This document shows positions 38,001 to 48,659 of a stretch of DNA of 64,000 nucleotides, in pieces; the first letter of the stretch is position 1, and each line of letters opens with the position of its first letter. The notes beneath the pieces are model-generated. The model was not told the DNA's origin. It did not search any database and saw nothing but the letters and a program-made list of their open reading frames with translations. The position numbers and the translations under genes were made by a program. This DNA is from Vanilla planifolia (Eukaryota > Streptophyta > Magnoliopsida > Asparagales > Orchidaceae): contig CM043872.1 of assembly GCA_023846275.1 (NCBI GenBank), positions 28,758,670 through 28,822,669 of the forward strand, written 5' to 3'.

Positions 38001-41000
38001 GGGTATACAAACCATTTGTATCATTCAAATAAAAAACTTTATAGTCAATTTTTATAATTAAAATAAAAACTATTGAGTGTAATAGATTATTTGGATCAAT
38101 CTGAAAAATTATTTGTACAAATAAACTATTGTGATAATGATTGACAACTAGTCAATAAATTTATATTAAAACTCTGCCTATAAATTAAGAAATAAGTTGA
38201 ACTTTATGACTCACAAAAATTAGAAGAAACTTTTGTATAATAACCCAATTCATTGGATGACATACAACCTCTTCTTGTTATAACAATAGAAACAAACCTA
38301 CCCTTTCTTTATGTTGTACATCAAAACTAAATACAAAATCTAGTTCAGTCCAATCAAGCTTTTATCATATTAAAGCCTCAAAACCTCCACCTCATCTCTT
38401 TCAAAAGAACAACTCGATACTTTAAAAACAAAAAAAGGTTGTAAGTTATTTATTTTAAATGCCTAAAATCATGACAACTTAATAAACAACATAGAGTATA
38501 TCTCCTAATAAATGATGATGAAATTGCAAATTTTGAACTTAAAAAACTAGAAGATGGAAATGTATTATTAACTGATGAGAAAAATTGTGAGTAAGTAGAA
38601 ACATATTGAAGTCATGTAATGTTTATCAATGTCAAAAATAAAATTAAAAATTATAAAAAATATATATATTTAGCATGTTTGTCACATGCAATGAAAAAGT
38701 GTGTATATTAGCCAATTGACGGAAAAAACGTCATTAATATCACTCTATACATATTGTCTCAAACAAATCTCAAAGCCAAGCTCCATACTCATTCTAAGTC
38801 CATTGGGTGAACCAGACATCCTTACCAATGATCTCTAAATGCTTCATTCCCTTAAAAATGGGAAGCCATAAGGATCAATGCTAAGGCTTAAAGGTTTATC
38901 TTTTAATCAATATAAGTGTAGATTAGTCAATTGATGATAGAAATGTCATGAATGTTACTCTATACATACTATCTCAAACAAACCTTAAAGCCAAGCCCAA
39001 TCCATACTCATTTCAGGTCCATTGGGTGAACCACACATCCTTACCAACGATCTCTAGATGCCTTGTTCCCTTAAAAATGGGAAGTCATAAGGACCGATGC
39101 TAATGCTTAAAGGTTTATCTTTTAATCAACATAAATTATATAAAAATCAGGATATTTTTAGATAATTATCTTTAATTCTATCAAAGTTGAGAACTTGGAA
39201 TTCTAAAAACAAAATTATTAAACTAATTCTTAATAATGCATTCACAATTTTATTGTTTTTGTCTAGTTTATATTTTCAAAAAAATGAGAAATTCTATAAG
39301 TATTCAATCCATTTAGCATGCCTATGGCTTAATTTCATTGAGAGTTAATGTATTTTACGACATGATAATTAATATTTAAAATGAATTCTTTGTGCAACAA
39401 ATAGTGTTGCTAATGTTTTAAAAATTAAACGATGGCATAAAACTCTATATCATAAGTAGAATGTCATTGACTTATACTAAACTTTTCGTTAAAGTATCCT
39501 AGTTGGTAACTATTTTAACTAAGTACATCACCATTTTCAATTTCAGAAATATCACAAGAAATTTCAAAAATCATATTAAAATTTGATAAATGTAAAACAG
39601 GAGTAGAGGTTATAAGCATTTTAATTTTATCAAATGTTAATTGTGCATTATCATTTCACATAAATTTATTTTGCAAAAAAAATCAATTAACAATACCATT
39701 ATGGCACTAAAATTTCATATGATTTGTCTAAAAAAAGTGAGAAGTCCATAAAAACTTGCAATTGTGGTTACTAACGTTGGAAATGACCAATTTATGAAGG
39801 ATATGGTTGGAGGTTATTAATAAAGACTATAAATCTTAAAAACTTTACTTCTTATTGCATAAAGAAACACTTTGGGTTTATAATAAATTTTCAAATCTAA
39901 GTTATTTTAAATGAGAGGTTCATCAAAACTATAAATTAAAATATCATCAAATTAGACAACTAGGAATTTTCCAATGAATGGATTAAGAATGCTGCTTAGT
40001 ATGCACATGAAAGTGCTTGAAGCATTTGATAAACCAAATAATATAAACACCTATTTACAGAGACCATCTAGAGCTTTAAATGTCATTTTCTATTCATCAC
40101 ACAATCAAATCCTGATTTGATCGTACCCATTTCTAAGATCAATTTTTGAGAAGACATTAGAACATAAAATAAGATCTAACATGTCATCCAATCTTAGAAT
40201 TAGAAACATACATGATTGTCAATACAAATATAGCATGAGCCATCTTTTTTAGATGTGAGAAATGCAAGTGCATGTGGGATAAAACTTTCTTATAAAATTC
40301 CCTTCTTTAGAAGTTTGTCTACTTAGTGTTTCAATTTTGCATGTTCACTTGGGTTCATCCTATAGTGTGGAAGGTTTAGAAATTGAGAACACAATAAATT
40401 TTATTGCGTGTTTAATTTATCTCATGAGAGTTAACTCAATAGAGAGCTTCTCTATAGTGATATCTACAAATTGAGATAAAAGTCCAAATATCTTGGGTGG
40501 ATAAGGCACCTAAAAATGAGTTTATTAAACATCTTTCACATAAATCATAAAAGAAGAATTAATAAACTGTTTACTTAGGCTCTTATATCCAAGTCTATCA
40601 ATAAGAAGACAAGATTTAAGGGGACATAAATTTGCTTATAAAAAGGTGATTATTTTATGTTTGAAGATTTGGTTTGAATTTAACTAGGTTGATTTTTGGG
40701 AATAGCCTTGTGGGCTAAGAGTTATTAAATTGGCTTTAAATGTAATAGTTTTATCATTAAATTTGAAGACATAAGTATTTTTTTTATCATAATAAATTGT
40801 ATTTATATCATACAACCAAGATCTACATATGTATTATATTCAAGAGAATGATATTACACCAAACTTTATTTTCATTACTTCCTATTTTTAAAAGAACAAA
40901 ATATTTATAAAGATGTGTAGTTCACCATATTCACATGGAATTGAGTTCTAGATAAGGTCTTGCTTTAAGATTGGCTTGAGAAAAGACATGCATAGACATG

Positions 41001-44000
41001 ACATTCATAACACTTTTGTCATCAATGACCAATCTATACTTTTTTATCGCATATAACAAACATGCTAAATAAGTTTTTTCTTCTCCAATCTTCAACTTAG
41101 TTTTTGACATTAATAAACACTGCATAACTTCAATATGCATTTCTTCTTCCTCATAATTTTTCTCACCAATTAAAAATATGTTTTTAATTTTGAGCTTGAA
41201 ATGTATAGTTTTATCTTCATCTATAAAAAAGAGATGTTCTACATTGTTTGCTAAGTTGTCCTAGTTTTATGCATTTAAGACAAATAACTTCTTTTCTTTT
41301 AGTTTTGAAAGTATTGGATTGTTCATTTGAAGGAGATGAGTCGAAGGGCTTGGAGTGTTTGACATAATAAGAGCTTGGTTAAGTTGAATTATATTTTGTA
41401 ACTATTTTTTGTGGAGTATAAAGAAATCTTAAGATTGTTTCTTTTGTTGTAAAAAGAGATTATATATCATACTACCAATTACGCTATATAGAAAGCTTCT
41501 AATTTTGTGAGTCATAAAATTCAACTTCTTCCCAATTTCTGGTGAAAATCCTAATATAAATTATCAATCACTGTCACATTCATTGGATTGATTCAAATAG
41601 TTTGTTACACTCAATAGCTCTAGTCATAATGATAAAAATTAACTATAAAAGTTCTTATAATATTTTAAACAATATTTTGTCCTTAATATTTTTTCATTTC
41701 TACCAATCTCATAACTTGCCTATGCATTCATTCTACTTTAATAAGCATATATGATAAATTTTTGCAAGACCAATAAGTTACAAAGCTAACTTTTTTATAA
41801 TCATTCATTTTGTACAATTCAAAAAAATATTCCATTTGGGTGAATCAATTGAAAATTTTGTTTTGGTTATAAACCCCATCAAAAGTTAGTACTTCAATCT
41901 TAACTTTCCTTTGTCATCCTAGATCAAAATCTTTGAATTGAGTCTTACATTCATGGTCTATTTTTAGGATGTATTCTAATGTTAATTAATTCCATCCTTA
42001 TCATGTATGTCATAATGATGAGATTGAGTTGAATTTTTAAGACAATTGTAAGTGTAAGACTTACACTTGACTAAAAAATTGAAGAATTGTTTTTGTTGGG
42101 GCATCAGGTTTCTTTATTTATGATTTTTTAATTTGTTCTATCCTTAAGGTTTGTAGTTTGTTCTAGGTTATCTAATTATTCCATGATTGTTGATTTGAAA
42201 GACATGTTCATGCTATTCTAAATATAAATAATTCATAATGATAAGAAAACAAACTTATATAACAAAAGATACAACTTAAAAATGTAAAATAACTAATGAT
42301 ATGAAGTTTAAAAAATGTTATTTTTTAATTTAATTTTTTTTAAGAGATGCAAGCAACTTCAAGTAAACCAATGCAAGTCTCAAAAATAATCAAATAGTTC
42401 TCTTTAATTGTTCAATTCAAGCTTTAATGTACGAATTAGCATTTAAAATGTGGGGGTAATAAAGTAGAACACTTCTTTGAAAGTGGACATTCAATAAGAT
42501 CAAGAGCGTGCTTGAAGCTAAATGTCTTGGTTTAGGATGTGGCACTTTAACTATGTCAAAAACAAATTATTTTCTTAAAGTACACATGCTAGTGTTATTA
42601 AACTAAAAAAAATGTTATCTTTACTCATTGTTTTTGGGAATTTTTGTTCAAGCCTGGTCATCACAAATGTTTCTCCTTGTTAAGTATTTTGTCTACTTTA
42701 CTAGATACAAAGTTTCACATTTGTTGGCAAAGAAGTTTCAACAATATCTGACTTGGGTTCAATAGTAAAAGTTTCAGGTTCAATGGCAACAATCGAAATA
42801 ATGATAATGGTTTTCATATTCGTGAAATGGATTTAAGAGAGAGAAAATAAATAAAATTAATCTCAATATCTCAACACTAAAATTCATTTTTACTCTTCTC
42901 TTAAATGATAATATTTGGATAAAATAATTAATTTTTAAATAATTTAACATACATTGTAAGATAATAGTTTGAGTTTGGAGATAAACATTTCTCTCTTATA
43001 ATATTATAATATGATAAGCACCCAGAAAATATGTATTTGATGATTTGAGAATCTAGTTTTCCATGATTATGAGGGTGAACATGAACATATGCAAAACATC
43101 TAAAGACCTCGAGAGAAAGATTGAAGAACATCCAAATTTTAATACTATAATCAAAATAATGTGAACATTTTGATTCTCTTGACCAGTTTGGATTTTGAAG
43201 AAAAGTTTTGAATCTCTAATCATGTTATTAGATGCCATGGAGTCCATCATCCATAAATTTGACTTGTCTCCTTTAACCTTAAAAGCATATAGAGTATTAC
43301 CTTTATAAGCTACTATTCCATTGGTAATTTATATCAAATTCAAATTTTAAGATTCAAGGGAATCAATGAGAAAAGTAAGACAAGGGAATTGATTTCGAAG
43401 TCCAACAACTGTAATTCCACCTAATTCTTGAAAGTTTTAACTCGATAAATAAATATGACAATGAACTATGACAGACAAACAATTAACTTTACCCTGCTTG
43501 CTAAGAGAACAAAGTTAGAGATTTAATACAGTAAACAATTTATGGATATGCTAGGGATATTATAATGAACTCATTCTATGTTTCAAAAGAAACCCTGATA
43601 CTGCATGCACATTTCTGGCATTAACTGGTCTAGAATTAGATGAAGTTACATCAAAATCATAGTTTAATGATCTCAACTGCATTTTTAAGGTGGGCCCATA
43701 ATCTGCAACAAAAATGGTTTTATGCATTTTAAATTCAAAGGCAACGCAATAAACAATTAGCAGATGTATAAACAGTAACACTTCAAAAAGAAAAATTCAA
43801 GTGACAAGGTAAAATGCAAAGTACCTTAACTGGGATCTTCCAATCTATTGTAAGCAATTTATTGGCAAGTTTTTTATTACGGCCACAAATGACAAGCATT
43901 TGACCTATTGGTTCTCCAAGGTTGTCATCATATAGTGTTTCACCAAGGGCACGGGCAGTAGCCTCAATTGGACCCATGCCTTCCCCTCCACCCATCAATA

Positions 44001-46966
44001 AAACTGCAGGTAAGTCCTCATTCATTCCAAATTCCCTTCTCAATTCATCCTAAGAAAGAATGAAAAAGGTAACTCAAGGACAAGGTTGTATGCGAATGAT
44101 GCACTCAGAAAAGGCACAATACAGACCATGAAATTCAGGAAGGATTGGTAATAGAAGTAATACCTTTGGCTGGACAGGCTTAACAAAAGAAGGACGCACT
44201 GGAAGACCATAAACCTTAACTTGACTAGGCTTTAGTCCAGCTTTTAATGCTCTTTTTGCTACCTCAGATGAAGGACAATAACATCTTGTTACCAGCTTAT
44301 GGAACCTATCCAGATAATAATGAAGACTTCATCAAATAACAACTTTAATAATCAATAAATGAAAAACTATGCAAAATATCTTAGAAAAAATTGACAGAAT
44401 AACTGAACAAACAGCATCCATAATCAATAAGGTCATGATGTTGCAATATCTACCATGTTGGATGACAGGTGCTTAAGTCTGTCACTACTGTGGTAAAAAC
44501 AATCTTGTCGAGCAGTCCTTTTGCCCTCAAAATACGAAGAGGAACATGTTGCATTAGGGGATGTACGCTGATAATAATATCTGGCTGGTATTTCATTAAT
44601 CCTTTAGCAACTTCTCTGGCAAAAGAAAAATCAATGTTTAATAACTTGTGAAATCTTTGTAGAGGCAACTAATTCTAGCACCATGATGATAACAACAAGG
44701 GTCTAAAGAAACCCAAGAAGGCATGCACGCAAACAAGCAAAACCAAGCTAAGCAGAAATTATTGTTTTAAAACTCAAGAGATATATGCTAGCATTGGAAA
44801 GGACTAGTGCAGCATTTCTCAGCACATAAAATGGGTTGTATATACGTCCTTTGAGAACAAAGATAAAAAGCCAGTTAATAATAAGTTAAATCTTTAATCC
44901 TCAATAAACCATGCTATCAACCTTATAAAATTTAAGGCTTAGAGCCCAGAGTCACAAAGGCTGCAAGAAAAAACTCAAGTTATCAAAATAGGCCTTCCTT
45001 GTCAGATTCAAAAAATCGCACAAAGTAGTGTCATTACCGTCCCCCTATTGTGTGCAAAAAAATGATTATATTCCTTGCGATTCAAATGATTAGTCATAGC
45101 TAGTTAACTCGAGAGTATTTCAATTAGGACAACAATGGTTCTGATAAAATTTCATATGTCAGCCCAATCTCAAACCATCTACTACTTTATGCTCTACTGC
45201 TTTGAATGCCCTTAAAATTCTCACAAACTAAACCAATCAAAAGAAAAAACTAGCAAACCTTGAAGCCAAAATAGGAAGTGAATGTGCACAATGAACCAAA
45301 TGAAGAGAATAATATATGCTCACCGAGCTATGAAGGTCGAAGTAGCTGCAAAATTTGATTGATGAACTACACGAGGGGCAGATCCATAGTATGTCATCTT
45401 CCATAAAGCACCATGCTTCACCAAGAAATTATAGCTCCGTGGCAATTGGTTAAATGGCCAAGGGGTGTGATCAGTCCACAAATCAGTCACAAACACCTGA
45501 ATTGAACAACGGCCATTCACATTCACAAAAAGAGAAATACGGAGCTAAATGGAATTCATACTATAAAGGGATACATAACCAATACAAATATGAATTAGTC
45601 TCCTTTTATTATAGTGTGACAAACCTGAAACAACATCAATCTTCTAGTGCAAATTCATAACAGATGCAACTAGATGAACTTGTATAGAAAACAATAATGT
45701 CAACAAATGTACCATATTAAGCAAATATGATGACGTAGTAAAGTGGCGTTCAAGTCAGAAGAATTTCATTAAACCAATAGACATAAGTACATAATGACAA
45801 CTTTATTTAACAATTAAAGAATAGTATATGTGTATGACATGAAGCATGACAAATGTAGATTTAGAAACCGTGATCCACAATGCTCTGTTGCTGTATCACA
45901 AAACAAAGCTCAGCAAAAACCATAATATGCCAACTCCAATCACTGATAGAATAAATATCAGTTTCACTTAAACTGCAATATATGTTGACAACAAAACAGA
46001 AAAGGAATTTGCTTTCCTTGACCGAATCTTGCTGATATTTGATAAATAGTGTCATATGCATGAAAAACAAGGAAGTCACAAACAGAATTTCAATTCATCA
46101 AACAAATCTGATTTTCTTGGGCAACTGGCCCAACGAAATTCGACCAAGAAACACGAGTTTCATTTGGAATACCGGCCACTGTACCTTAAAGACCTAGACT
46201 CAGTACATAAGCAGAAATCACTGGTTTAAATGGACAACAGACATAGAAATAATCTCCAAATTCACCAACACCGCCTGATATTTTGACTACAAAATAACTG
46301 ACGAATGACATTTCATTCCTCTATAACATGCCTCCAGCAAGCACTCGCCGTGTGACAAAATTCAATATTAGTACATATAAATTGAAACAGCTCGCAATCA
46401 AACTCTTCCGACGAAGACCTCCAAACATTCTCAACCTACCCAAAACTAACCTGATATTCCTCACCGAACTCCTGATTAAAGGCCGCCTTTATAGCCTCTG
46501 CCGAAGCACGGTGGCCTCCACCAGTATCGCTCATCAAGATCAAAACTTTCTTGGGCGCCTCCACCGCCACACCATTAACAGGTAACGCCTCCTCGACAAT
46601 AACCCCATGCCCATTCTCCTCCAAAGGGTTGCCATCGTTAAGGGAAACTCCTAACGATCCAAGACCAACTGGAAGCCTGCCGCAGTCAAGCTGAACGAAT
46701 CTACTGTACTCAATCAAGAAAGTCTGGAGCTTGGAAGAAGTGGAGAGGAGAAAGCAGGACACTACTGGTTTCTCACTTCTCCTCTGCGAAAAACAAAGCG
46801 AGGGGAAGCCATTGATGTTACCAGAATTTCGGGGAAGAGATAAAGATGACAAAAAGCTGCTTGGGAAGAAAATAGCGTCGAGGGAGGAATGGACCGGGTG
46901 GAAACGGAGGTGGGATAAGATTTCAAGATTGAAAATTGGTTCTTGGCTTATCGACGATGGTGGCAT
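32041..46966 (-). CDS. MGD1: Monogalactosyldiacylglycerol synthase (MGD1-like), 8 coding exons
   Basis: Exons, 5' to 3': 46966-46451, 45496-45324, 44615-44454, 44305-44164, 44049-43825, 33891-33829, 33752-33678, 32277-32041; all GT-AG, phases close, 530 aa. The enzyme (glycosyltransferase family 28) moves galactose from UDP-galactose to diacylglycerol in the inner chloroplast envelope and makes the main thylakoid lipid. The Ser-rich N-terminal ~120 residues look like a transit peptide, as in type A (MGD1) enzymes. Conserved blocks are [10 protein letters not shown] (146-155), [17 protein letters not shown] (exon 2), [12 protein letters not shown] (exon 3), [19 protein letters not shown] (exon 5) and [15 protein letters not shown] (428-442), the nucleotide-sugar site. 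Length is close to Arabidopsis MGD1 (533). Met 46966 is the first ATG in this frame. Intron 5 is greatly enlarged; nothing else looks broken. Confidence 0.96.
35945..36310 (-). repeat. Gypsy fragment, second copy of the protease-RT linker
   Basis: The segment aligns in the same orientation with 40375-40735 (shared phrases such as AAAATGAGTTTATT followed by AACCTCTTTCACA / AACATCTTTCACA). It is therefore a second minus-strand gypsy remnant, separate from the larger one at 39.3-42.6 kb. Confidence 0.65.
37275..39134 (+). mobile_element. Ty3/gypsy remnant, plus orientation (leader, gag, protease)
   Basis: A degraded PBS-like string TTGGAATCAAAGATC lies at 37275-37289 (compare the initiator-Met tRNA type TGGTATCAGAGC). 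It is followed by leader and gag sequence ([17 protein letters not shown] about 38360-38410), a damaged zinc-knuckle region near 38450 and the protease region. The protease segment occurs twice in tandem (38701-39134) and reads [20 protein letters not shown] and [19 protein letters not shown] in the second unit. Stops are frequent. The segment is the inverted counterpart of 40.85-42.6 kb. Confidence 0.7.
38701..39134 (+). repeat. Tandem duplication, units of about 215 and 219 bp
   Basis: Unit 1 (38701-38915) and unit 2 (38916-39134) run in parallel from GTGTA(T/G)ATTAG to CTTTTAATCAA(T/C)ATAA with small differences throughout. Each encodes the same part of the gypsy protease. The divergence shows the duplication is not recent. 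Confidence 0.88.
39350..42620 (-). mobile_element. Ty3/gypsy remnant, minus orientation (leader, gag, protease, RT)
   Basis: Read on minus: leader sequence (42.6-42.1 kb), gag (about 41.65 kb on), a zinc-knuckle remnant ([14 protein letters not shown] about 41290-41245), protease ([27 protein letters not shown] in two parts, about 41025-40945), then RT. The RT shows [24 protein letters not shown] sequence (about 40360), TSKKDGS, then [29 protein letters not shown] and FDDILIYS with the preceding Tyr replaced by a stop (about 39950). RNase H traces reach about 39.4 kb. Many stops and shifts; no integrase or 3' LTR recognised. I mark the small changes above as reading-frame reconstructions by eye. 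Confidence 0.75.
42928..43290 (-). mobile_element. Ty1/copia remnant with internal deletion
   Basis: The minus strand at 43265-43190 reads [21 protein letters not shown], the copia protease box (WIIDSGAxxHMT type). Only about 100 bases later it reads [23 protein letters not shown] (43125-43060), the copia integrase C-terminal part. The intervening gag-pre-integrase and integrase core are missing. The catalytic DSGA is now DSMA. Confidence 0.8.
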
Positions 46967-48659
46967 GGTTTCGAGCACATGGGCTCAAAGAGAAACGGCA
47001 AAAGCTTAAAGGCGAAGACAGCAGGACCTCCAGAGAGCGAGCGAGAAAGAACGATAAGTTAGTGGGAGAAAAAAACCGTGGTTAAGAAACTTGGCTGCTA
47101 TTCGTTACAGGGATTCTTCGGCTTTTTTAATCCTGGCATTTTTTTGTTGCTCTTCTATTTTTTTTTTTTATTATACAGAGCAAATTAGCCAAGTCTTCAG
47201 CTCTGTTATTTTTTTTCTAAAATAAACGTTTAATTCCGAAGTATGATTAAATTCTTGTGTTATTTTTTTAAATAATAAAGATTTACAATCACAAGTATTT
47301 AGTCCTAAAATCTTCTTATTTCAATAACATCTTGCATTCATTACTTACCCTAAAAAATATGTATTATTCCTTCAGTATATTTATTGTCACCCCTCATAAT
47401 CTTTGGTGAGAGCCATACGAACACATGATGCCAAACTCATAAAAGAGAAGCTCGTGTTTAATTATAATTGATTTTGTTTAACTTTGTTTGTTTTTCTTAT
47501 TTTTTATTTCACAATTTGTTGAGAGTAAGACATTGTTATCGTGTTTGTTCAAGCTCCAACTGTTGGATACTTCATGTTACTAATTGATGCATCAAATAAA
47601 CGTTTAAAATTAGTTTATTCATATTTGAAAATTTTCCAATTCTCTATAGCCATGTGATTGTACTTAGGGCGTTATCATGTGAATCATTAAGAAGTAGAGG
47701 TGCGAGATTTTATTATAAAAGAAAAAATTGATGTTGACAATGTATTTGAAAATCTTTATTATCTTCTTGTTGGATTACATAACTTTTAGAAAATATCACG
47801 AAAGGACAAATAGATATTCAAAGTATCTAATGAATCAAATAGTATTATTTTTTTTTATCATTCTTTTCTTTTTTAACCTTTTAACACTCATTATTTTCTT
47901 CATGTATTAACTTGGTTCATAAATACATAATTAAAGCAAAAAAGTCATTCATAAATCCTCAACTTTTTCTATTATTGGCAAAGTCAATGCACCCTAAAGT
48001 TTACAATTGAGTATGATATTGTAAATGATATTTATTAATTTTTACACCCATGTAGTTATGTTTTGCTTTAGTCTATGCCCTTTATGGAAAAGACTTATTT
48101 ATGTTAGAGTTCTTCACACAACCTTTCTTTACTTGTCCAATATCTTACATATAGACAATAAAAGTGGTGTGTCATATTTTTTATTAAAAACTTTATTTTT
48201 TTTCTTATGTATAGTTATATTTTGTTGAAATACTTCAAAAATACATGTTTAATACTTTTCTTATTGAAGCATTAACTGATTGAATAAGAATAATTATGTA
48301 CATTAGAAAGTTGAATTGTTGTTGACAATGTAGGTGCACAGATAGAATTTTGTAATAAAGTAATGACCTTAAAAGTTTGTTTCTTTGCTATCAATAAATA
48401 AAATATTTTTATTTTGTATGATGTAATGTTTACTTAAAAAACTTAGTAGTTTAAAATAGTTTATAAGCAAAATTCAATTGAGAGGTGCATATACTGAATA
48501 AGTATACTGTGTAAGATAATGATGAAATTGATAGAAATGATGTAACTATTATGCTCAGTATTATTGATCATATTATTATAAAATTAGATGATCAATATAT
48601 ATATATATATATATTTAAAATTTTGAATTTCAAAATTTGAATTAGAAGTATTATTGAAT
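46967..48659. other. MGDG synthase 5' flank and AT-rich spacer
   Basis: 46967-47130 is the presumed 5' leader and proximal promoter of the minus-strand MGDG synthase. Beyond 47150 the sequence is AT-rich with no gene and ends in an (AT)n tract at 48594-48614. Confidence 0.5.

Larger units (their letters stand above)
33892..43824 (-). other. Intron 5 of the MGDG synthase gene, about 9.9 kb
   Basis: The donor GTAC follows exon 5 at 43824 and the acceptor CAG precedes exon 6 at 33892. The intron accounts for two thirds of the gene's length. About 36-43.3 kb is mostly recognisable retrotransposon sequence; the two flanks (33.9-35.9 and 43.3-43.8 kb) look like ordinary AT-rich intron sequence. 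Confidence 0.9.

Noticed and set aside
46967..46978. Extension of the MGDG synthase N-terminus by four codons
   Set aside because: The first of these codons is GTG, not ATG. The first true in-frame ATG is at 46966.
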